Positions 59,235 to 64,000 of a DNA stretch of 64,000 nt are shown here, piece after piece. The stretch's first letter is position 1. Every line of letters begins with the position of its first letter. The notes below the pieces were generated by a model. It was not told the DNA's origin. It made no database searches and saw nothing but the letters and a program-made list of their open reading frames with translations. Source of the DNA: Haloplanus sp. CK5-1. Lineage in GTDB: Archaea; Halobacteriota; Halobacteria; Halobacteriales; Haloferacaceae. The stretch spans positions 1,178,001-1,242,000 of the forward strand of contig NZ_CP147505.1 of NCBI RefSeq assembly GCF_037201915.1, written 5' to 3'. A program made the position numbers and the translations under genes.

Positions 59235-59316
59235 GGCTCGGAGGACGGCGCGTACGGGCAAAGGCCCATCGGTCGGAAGGGAAAGCGCTAATTCGCCGGG
59301 ACACCTACCCGACGTC

Positions 59317-59574
59317 GTGCCCGAGACGCAGACGCCCTTGAACGGTCGTCGGTTCGTGTTGTTCCTCTACGCCGCCATCGTGCTCATCGCCGGAGCACTC
59401 GGGTTCATCCTCGGCGAGGTCGTCGACATGGGGGCCGCACCCCGGCTCTTCTTCCTCGTTCCCCTCCCACCGACCGGCGTCGGGTTCGCCGTCTACGGCG
59501 TGGGGACCGTCGCGGTCGCACTCGGGCTTCCGCTGTCGCTCGTCGCCGTCGTCTCGCGACGCGACGATGGATAA
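59317..59574 (+). CDS. Two-helix membrane protein of the cox cluster
   Basis: An 85-residue protein with two helices (VLFLYAAIVLIAGALGFILG and GVGFAVYGVGTVAVALGLPL) and a short soluble link (EVVDMGAAPRLFFLVPLPPT). It starts at GTG 59317 (PETQTPLNGRRF); the upstream open frame is arginine-rich and not protein-like. The function is unknown; it lies between coxA and the USP gene and may belong to the oxidase cluster. Confidence 0.65.
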   Translation: MPETQTPLNGRRFVLFLYAAIVLIAGALGFILGEVVDMGAAPRLFFLVPLPPTGVGFAVYGVGTVAVALGLPLSLVAVVSRRDDG

Positions 59575-59607
59575 AGACCTTTGAGCGTGGCAACCACACG
59601 ACCGGAC

Positions 59608-60006
59608 ATGTACCACGTCGTGATCGGTGTCGACGACAACGAGCAGCGAGCGGTTGCGTGTGCGCGCGCGGCTGCTGACCTCCCCGGAGATGTCTCGGAC
59701 AAGCGTGTGACGATCATCCACAGTTTCACCGACAACCCCACCGGTGCTTCCGCGACCCAGATCGGTTCCGTCCGCGAGGCGATGGAGCTGCTCGAAGAGC
59801 GCGGTGTCGACGTGAAGGTGACCGAGTCGAGCGGCGATCCGGCCGATCAGATCCTCGACGTCGCGGAGAGCGAGGGCGCGGACCTCGTCGTCGTCGCGGG
59901 ACGCAAGCGCTCGCCGACGGGCAAGGCACTGTTCGGGAGTGTCACCCAGTCCGTGATCCTGAACGCCGACCGACCGGTGATGGTCGCCGGCGACACCGAC
60001 GACTAG
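59608..60006 (+). CDS. Universal stress protein, single domain
   Basis: A 132-residue USP. The fold begins MYHVVIGVDDNEQRAVACAR, and the nucleotide loop VVAGRKRSPTGKALFGSVTQ (G-x2-G-like with following G and S) is near residue 105. An acidic C-terminus ends AGDTDD. It likely responds to stress or nucleotide state. ATG 59608. It is convergent with the thioredoxin-like gene, with a 4-base overlap. Confidence 0.9.
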   Translation: MYHVVIGVDDNEQRAVACARAAADLPGDVSDKRVTIIHSFTDNPTGASATQIGSVREAMELLEERGVDVKVTESSGDPADQILDVAESEGADLVVVAGRKRSPTGKALFGSVTQSVILNADRPVMVAGDTDD

Positions 60007-60692
60007 TACACGTCGTCGAAGCGGTCGGCGTAGTCCGCCGGCGACTTGCGACCGGTGATGGTCTCGACGAGGTAGCTGTCACGGAAACAACAGACCGCGG
60101 GCGCGGAGTCGACGTCGAACGTCCGACGGAAGTCGGGGACTGCCTCGCCGTCGACGCCGGCCACGGCGACGTGATCCGGGAGCGCCGCGAAGATCTCGTC
60201 GAGGTCCCCTTTCAACGCCTCACAGGGTGCGCAGTCGTGTCGCCACACCGTGATGACGGCGTCGGAGGCGTCGTCGAAGAAGGGCTCCCACTCGCCCTCG
60301 TCGAGCTCCTCGATCTCCTCGGGGACGGGCGATCCCGTCGATATCTGGGCGGCCAGCGCCGCCATGACCGCCAGTCGCCCGTCGCCGACGTCGTCGAGGA
60401 GGGACCGAAGCGAGAGGAACGCGATCAGTTCCTCGCGAGTGACTTCACCGCTCTCGAGGCGCGCCTCCGCGGTCGCCTCGTCGACGTCGAAGAGGTCGGT
60501 CACCGTCTCGACGACCACCGTTTCGTCGGCGTCGGCGTAGGTGTCGCGGTAGATCCGACGGGTCGACTCGAACTCCTCGGTCGCGACGAGCGTTCCGTCC
60601 GAGCGCTCGTCGACGAGTCCAGCGTCGATCAGGTCGTCGAGTGCCGCCTCGGGGTCGGGTTGGGGGTCGGCGTCAGCGTTGGAATCGCTCAT
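60003..60692 (-). CDS. Thioredoxin-like protein coupled to the liv operon
   Basis: A 229-residue protein. Residues 1-130 are an acidic helical domain of unknown family (TVVVETVTDLFDVDEATAEA, then REELIAFLSLRSLLDDVGDG). Residues 135-229 are a thioredoxin fold with active site HDCAPCEAL (CxxC) and PAVCCFRD (cis-Pro position altered). Its start overlaps the stop of livF by four bases (TCAT), so it is translated with the ABC transporter genes. It may be a disulfide or metal-handling partner of the transporter, an inference from coupling. Confidence 0.8.
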   Translation of the reverse strand: MSDSNADADPQPDPEAALDDLIDAGLVDERSDGTLVATEEFESTRRIYRDTYADADETVVVETVTDLFDVDEATAEARLESGEVTREELIAFLSLRSLLDDVGDGRLAVMAALAAQISTGSPVPEEIEELDEGEWEPFFDDASDAVITVWRHDCAPCEALKGDLDEIFAALPDHVAVAGVDGEAVPDFRRTFDVDSAPAVCCFRDSYLVETITGRKSPADYADRFDDVY

Positions 60693-61432
60693 ACACCGAG
60701 GTACCGTTCTCGAGTCTCTTCGTCCTCACGGAGTTCGTCGGCGCTCCCCTGGAAGACGGTCGCCCCCTGATCGACGACGTACGCCCGGTCGGCGATGTTG
60801 ATCGCGGCCGCGGCGTTCTGCTCGACCAACAGGATCGTCACCCCCTGGTCGTTGATGCGCTCGATGGCCGACTCCACGTCCTCGACGATCTGTGGGGCGA
60901 GTCCCTCGTACGGTTCGTCCAACAGGAGGAGGTCGGTGCTCTGTTTGAGCGCGCGGGCGATGGCGAGCATCTGCTGTTCGCCACCCGAGAGCGTGCCGGC
61001 GATCTGTCCCTTTCGCTCTCGGAGTCTGGGGAAGTCGTCGTACACCTGGTCGGTGGACATCGACTGCCCGGTCGAGGTGAGTCGTCGCCGCCACGTGTTC
61101 GAGGCGTTGCGCGACACGTCGGCGATTTCGAGGTTCTCCGCGACGGTGAGGTTGGCGAACACCCGCCGCTCCTCGGGCACCAGCGAGATCCCCTGCATGG
61201 CGACGTCGTCCGCGGGCATGCCCGTGATGTCTTCGCCCTTGAACTGGACGGTGCCCTCCTCGATGGTCGGCGGTTTCGCCCCGGCGATCGACCGGAGTGT
61301 CGTCGTCTTACCCGCGCCGTTGCGGCCCAGTAGGGCACAGATTTCGCCCTCCTCGACCGTCAACGAGAGGTCGCGCAGGATGTGGCTCTCGCCGTAGTAG
61401 GCGTCGACCGAGTCGACGTCGAGCAGGCTCAC
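60689..61432 (-). CDS. livF: Branched-chain amino-acid-type ABC transporter ATPase LivF
   Basis: A 247-residue ABC ATPase. Walker A LLGRNGAGKTTTLRSIAG, signature LSGGEQQMLAIARAL, Walker B LLLLDEPYEGLAP and the switch region ILLVEQN are all intact. VPEERRVFANLTVAENL is the LivF hallmark. It starts at GTG 61432, overlapping the livG stop (GTGA). It powers uptake of branched-chain amino acids or related substrates such as urea or short amides, together with LivG and the membrane permeases. Confidence 0.9.
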   Translation of the reverse strand: MSLLDVDSVDAYYGESHILRDLSLTVEEGEICALLGRNGAGKTTTLRSIAGAKPPTIEEGTVQFKGEDITGMPADDVAMQGISLVPEERRVFANLTVAENLEIADVSRNASNTWRRRLTSTGQSMSTDQVYDDFPRLRERKGQIAGTLSGGEQQMLAIARALKQSTDLLLLDEPYEGLAPQIVEDVESAIERINDQGVTILLVEQNAAAAINIADRAYVVDQGATVFQGSADELREDEETRERYLGV

Positions 61433-62187
61433 AGGTCCACACCTCCGAGATAGGCCTCCTGAACCTCCGGATCGCCCCTGATCTCGTCGGGCGTCCCCTC
61501 GGCGATGACCCGGCCGCGGTTGAGGACGACGATCCGGTCGGAGACCCGGAAGACTATCTCCATGTCGTGTTCGATGAGGACGAACGTCAGCCCCAGTTCC
61601 CGCTTGACTTCCTCGATGAGGTCGACGGTCGACTCCGTCTCCTCGGGTGACATCCCCGCGGTGGGTTCGTCCATCAGGAGGAGGTCCGGTTCGGCCGCGA
61701 GCGCGATGCCGATCTCGAGCCGTCGCTTGTCGCCGTAGGGGAGGTCGGCGGCCGTCCGATCGGCCTGACCGAGCAGTCCAACGGCGTCGAGGGTGTCGGC
61801 GGCGAGTGCGTGGACGTCGGTGAGGCTGCCACGGTGTTCGAGAAACTTGAACCCGAACGACCCGTGTTCGGCGGCGAGCGCGGCGATCTCGGCGTTTTCT
61901 CGAACCGTGAGATCCGAGAAGATCGACGCCGTCTGGAACGACTTGCTGATGCCCATCTGGACCACCTCGTGGGGGTCGCGGTCGACGATCGACTCCCCCT
62001 TGAACCGAATGTCGCCCTCCGTCGGATCGAGTCGGCGTGTGATCAGGTTGACGAGCGTCGACTTCCCGGCCCCGTTCGGGCCGATGATCGAGACGCGTTC
62101 GTCCTCCTCGACGGTGAGATTCACGTCGTCGGTGGCGACGAGGCCGCCGAACTCCTTGACGAGCCCGTCGGTTTCGAGCAGCGTCAC
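61429..62187 (-). CDS. livG: Branched-chain amino-acid-type ABC transporter ATPase LivG
   Basis: A 252-residue ABC ATPase. Walker A IIGPNGAGKSTLVNLITR, signature-like LPYGDKRRLEIGIALA, Walker B LLLMDEPTAGMSPEE and FVLIEHDMEIVFRVSD are intact. It starts at GTG 62187, overlapping the stop of livM. The region RFKGESIVDRDPHEVVQMGI is the LivG-specific insert. Confidence 0.9.
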   Translation of the reverse strand: MTLLETDGLVKEFGGLVATDDVNLTVEEDERVSIIGPNGAGKSTLVNLITRRLDPTEGDIRFKGESIVDRDPHEVVQMGISKSFQTASIFSDLTVRENAEIAALAAEHGSFGFKFLEHRGSLTDVHALAADTLDAVGLLGQADRTAADLPYGDKRRLEIGIALAAEPDLLLMDEPTAGMSPEETESTVDLIEEVKRELGLTFVLIEHDMEIVFRVSDRIVVLNRGRVIAEGTPDEIRGDPEVQEAYLGGVDL

Positions 62188-62740
62188 TGGTCGTCACCTC
62201 CCGTGACGTAGTCCCGGACGTCCCTGAAGAAGCCCCAGAGCCCCCGCGGGAACGTCCAGATGGTGACGACGAACACCAGTCCGAGTATCAGGTGCCAGAA
62301 CGGGGCGATGGCGTCGATGGGGTGGCCGCCGCTGACGATGTTCTCGACGTAGAGGTAGACGCCGGCACCGACGATCGGGCCGAACAGCGATCCCGTGCCA
62401 CCGAGGACGGTCATGATGACCACCTCGCCGCTCTCGGTCCAGTACAGCGACGAGAGCGGGACGTACGTCCCGTGGATGGTGAACAGGCTGCCGGCGATGC
62501 CGGCGAACAGGCCGGAGAGGATGAACGACATCAGTTTGTACCGCCAGACGTTGAGACCCACGAACTCGGCGCGCTGTTCGTTCTCGCGGATGGCACGGAA
62601 CACCATGCCGTATGGCGAGTGGAGGATGCGGTAGGCCAGCGCGATACAGAGGAGCGTCAGGACCGCGACGAAGGCGTACAGGGAGGTTCCGAGCAGGAGG
62701 CCGAGCACGGAGGGAAGCTCTTCCTCCAGTGGAATCGCCC
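62184..62740 (-). pseudogene. livM: livM, C-terminal fragment (interrupted by IS)
   Basis: The 3' part of the branched-chain ABC permease LivM. It resumes at PLEEELPSVLGL, then runs through several helices (LYAFVAVLTLLCIALAYRIL, MSFILSGLFAGIAGSLFTIH, VYLYVENIVSGG) to VRDYVTGGDDQ and the stop at 62184. GMVFRAIRENEQRAEFVGLN is the family's EAA-like contact with the ATPases. The 5' part is at 63681-64000; between them lies a 940 bp IS. Removing the IS and one target copy restores the reading frame exactly. Confidence 0.9.
62733..62740. repeat. Left copy of the 8 bp target-site duplication
   Basis: AATCGCCC, directly outside the left inverted repeat of the IS; an identical copy lies at 63681-63688. 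An 8 bp duplication is usual for ISH1-group IS5 elements. Confidence 0.9.
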
Positions 62741-63680
62741 GGCTGTGTTGAATCGCTGTAAGGCGTAAAGATTCACTGTTTGACGAAGCGCTTGATGTTA
62801 TAGACGACACACATCAGCGCGATTTCTCGGAACTCACGAAACCATGACCGCGCTCGCACGGCGAAGCCGAGCGAGCGCTTCACAGCAGAGTTCACGGTTT
62901 CGGTCATAGAGCGCTGATTGTAGCGGTTATCGTCGATTCTGGCGTTGTGTGCGTGGTCGTACGGAGCGAAGATGCGGTGCTTGATCAGTGGTCTGATGCC
63001 GAGATCGCGTAATCCTTCACGAAGCGATTGCTTGTCATAGCCTTTATCGGCGGCAAGAGACCGCAGATCGCCCGCGTTCCGGCGGGCGATCTGCTCAGCA
63101 AGGTCTGCGTCGCTTCCTTTTCGATTCGTTGAGCAGTGAACGTCAAGAACGGCTTGAGACGCTGTATCGACGAGTTTCGTGACTTTGAGCTTTTGAACGC
63201 GGTAGCTGATTCGCTGGCAGTAGTGGCGGCTGGCTGGTGAGCGGTCGTAAAACGTGGCGTCGATCGCGGCGTGTTCAGAGAGTTCGTGCAGCTGCGCCGA
63301 CTGGCGCAGCAGCACTCGACAGATGCTCATGCTGATCCGGTCGAACGCCTTACACAACGTGGACGGCGCGGGGAGATCGGCCGCGTTGAGGCCGATCTCT
63401 CCGGTTATTTGTGGCATTTCTTTGAGCAGGTCGATCGTCATGCGGTACGACGAATCGAGGTAAATCCGCAGACAGTGAAGGGAAACGAGTGCATAGTCGG
63501 CGAATCCGCCGCCACCTTCCGGGGCGGCGGATTCGCCTCCATCGCCAGTAACTCTTTGAGCAACCGGTACAACCTCCCCGATGAAGCGGGAGATTTGCGT
63601 CATAGACAACCGCACTCTCTCGCTTCAACTCCTTTGATTTAGCGGCCTACCTCGCTGCTGTATGGCGATTCAACACAGCC
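62741..63680 (-). mobile_element. IS5-family (ISH1-group-like) insertion sequence, 940 bp
   Basis: A complete insertion element inside livM. The ends are perfect 16 bp inverted repeats: GGCTGTGTTGAATCGC at 62741-62756 and its reverse complement at 63665-63680. Flanking 8 bp direct duplications (AATCGCCC) mark the target site. A single intact transposase gene is encoded on the minus strand. Its codon use is less G+C biased than in the chromosome. The intact ends, intact transposase and perfect target duplication show a recent insertion. Confidence 0.95.
62773..63603 (-). CDS. IS5-family transposase
   Basis: A 276-residue DDE transposase. The catalytic triad is in AAIDATFYDRSPAS (first Asp), LRSLAADKGYDKQ (second Asp) and the Y-(2)-R-(3)-E-(6)-K signature in NRYNQRSMTETVNSAVKRSL. 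The N-terminal region ITGEIGLNAADLPAPSTLCK contains the helical DNA-binding part. ATG 63603 (MTQISRF) is preferred; GTG 63615 would add four residues. The gene appears intact and capable of transposition. Confidence 0.93.
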   Translation of the reverse strand: MTQISRFIGEVVPVAQRVTGDGGESAAPEGGGGFADYALVSLHCLRIYLDSSYRMTIDLLKEMPQITGEIGLNAADLPAPSTLCKAFDRISMSICRVLLRQSAQLHELSEHAAIDATFYDRSPASRHYCQRISYRVQKLKVTKLVDTASQAVLDVHCSTNRKGSDADLAEQIARRNAGDLRSLAADKGYDKQSLREGLRDLGIRPLIKHRIFAPYDHAHNARIDDNRYNQRSMTETVNSAVKRSLGFAVRARSWFREFREIALMCVVYNIKRFVKQ

Positions 63681-64000
63681 AATCGCCCCGAACAGGTGGG
63701 CGGTTTCGACGCCCGTGAACCCGTTCTCGCCGCCGGTGATGAACGCGAGCGGCGAGGAGGACATGTAGAACAGCATCTGGGCAAAGGCGAGGGTGAGAAT
63801 GGCGAAGTAGATCCCGCCGCGGCGAAGCGAGAGGAAGCCGAGGACCCACGCGAGCAGGACCGCGACGGTCGTGCCCGCGGCGACCATGAGCACCGGCGAG
63901 CCGGTGACGTGTTGGCTGAAGACGCCGGCTCCGTAGGCGGCGCTCCCCCAGAAGGCCGCGTGGCCGAACGAGAGGAGCCCGGTGTAGCCAAGCAGGAGGT
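63681..64000 (-). pseudogene. livM: livM, N-terminal/middle fragment (runs off the right edge)
   Basis: The 5' side of livM, incomplete at the window edge. It reads LLLGYTGLLSFGHAAFWGSA (a LivM hallmark), VFSQHVTGSPVLMVAAG, LGFLSLRRGGIYFAILTLAF, AQMLFYMSSSPLAF and GFTGVETAHLFGAI. There the IS target begins. The first 8 bases (63681-63688) are the right copy of the target duplication. The frame matches the fragment at 62184-62740 after excision of 948 bases (316 codons). Confidence 0.9.

Overview
The window is chromosomal DNA from a haloarchaeon (class Halobacteria). The signs are very high G+C with a strong third-position bias, acidic proteins, TATA boxes about 25-30 bases upstream of many start codons (mostly leaderless transcripts), archaeal information-processing genes (L44e, S27e, aIF2-alpha, Nop10, Spt5, SecE, aCPSF1, FtsZ1, DtdA), twin-arginine lipoproteins and a haloarchaeal aa3-type oxidase gene. 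I cannot fix the genus.

Layout. 1-2870: end of tyrA, an MFS transporter and an M24 peptidase. 2920-4800: a lower-G+C cassette (DUF3592 membrane protein, 83-residue unknown, Tat lipoprotein) bracketed by two near-identical ~83 bp direct repeats. 4801-8168: LysE exporter, then a DtxR/MntR-type regulator overlapping a GDT1-type manganese exporter, with a palindromic operator at the promoter, then a threonine-synthase-like protein lacking the PLP lysine. 8240-14651: FAD oxidoreductase, carotenoid oxygenase, small proteins (two frameshifted), an HTH-membrane fusion and a tandem PH-domain pair. 14648-17198: lone E1-alpha, metallophosphoesterase, J-domain protein. 17239-19444: the conserved L44e-S27e-aIF2-alpha-Nop10-PAC2 translation operon. 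19908-23576: a surface glycosylation module (DUF2298, GT2, GtrA), followed by initiator tRNA-Met.

23809-30659: a small membrane gene split by TAG, a Rieske protein, a class-IV aminotransferase homologue lacking its lysine, an HhH protein, AroE, a cation antiporter with a tandem USP, and DtdA. 30784-32658: ftsZ1-secE-spt5. 32796-42170: PHP protein, membrane hydrolase, aminotransferase, a frameshifted lipoprotein, a Get3/ArsA ATPase, an SDR, the aCPSF1 RNase, a phosphatase, Nth, DUF371 and a zinc ribbon. 42471-49063: coiled-coil protein, SppA, DUF373, aldo/keto reductase, geranylgeranyl reductase, MFS.

49136-60006: central and energy metabolism. It holds two-subunit 2-oxoacid:ferredoxin oxidoreductase, acetyl-CoA synthetase, a sodium:solute symporter with a 38-residue accessory peptide, cytochrome oxidase subunit I with several tiny membrane proteins, and a USP. 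60003-64000: a branched-chain-amino-acid-type ABC operon (livM-livG-livF plus a thioredoxin-like protein) in which livM is split by a complete IS5-family (ISH1-like) element with 16 bp inverted repeats and an 8 bp target duplication.

Four small genes are broken: three by one extra base in a G/C run and one by an internal TAG. These could be real decay or uncorrected consensus errors. No CRISPR array, rRNA or replication origin was seen, and no gene-free stretch exceeds 300 bases.
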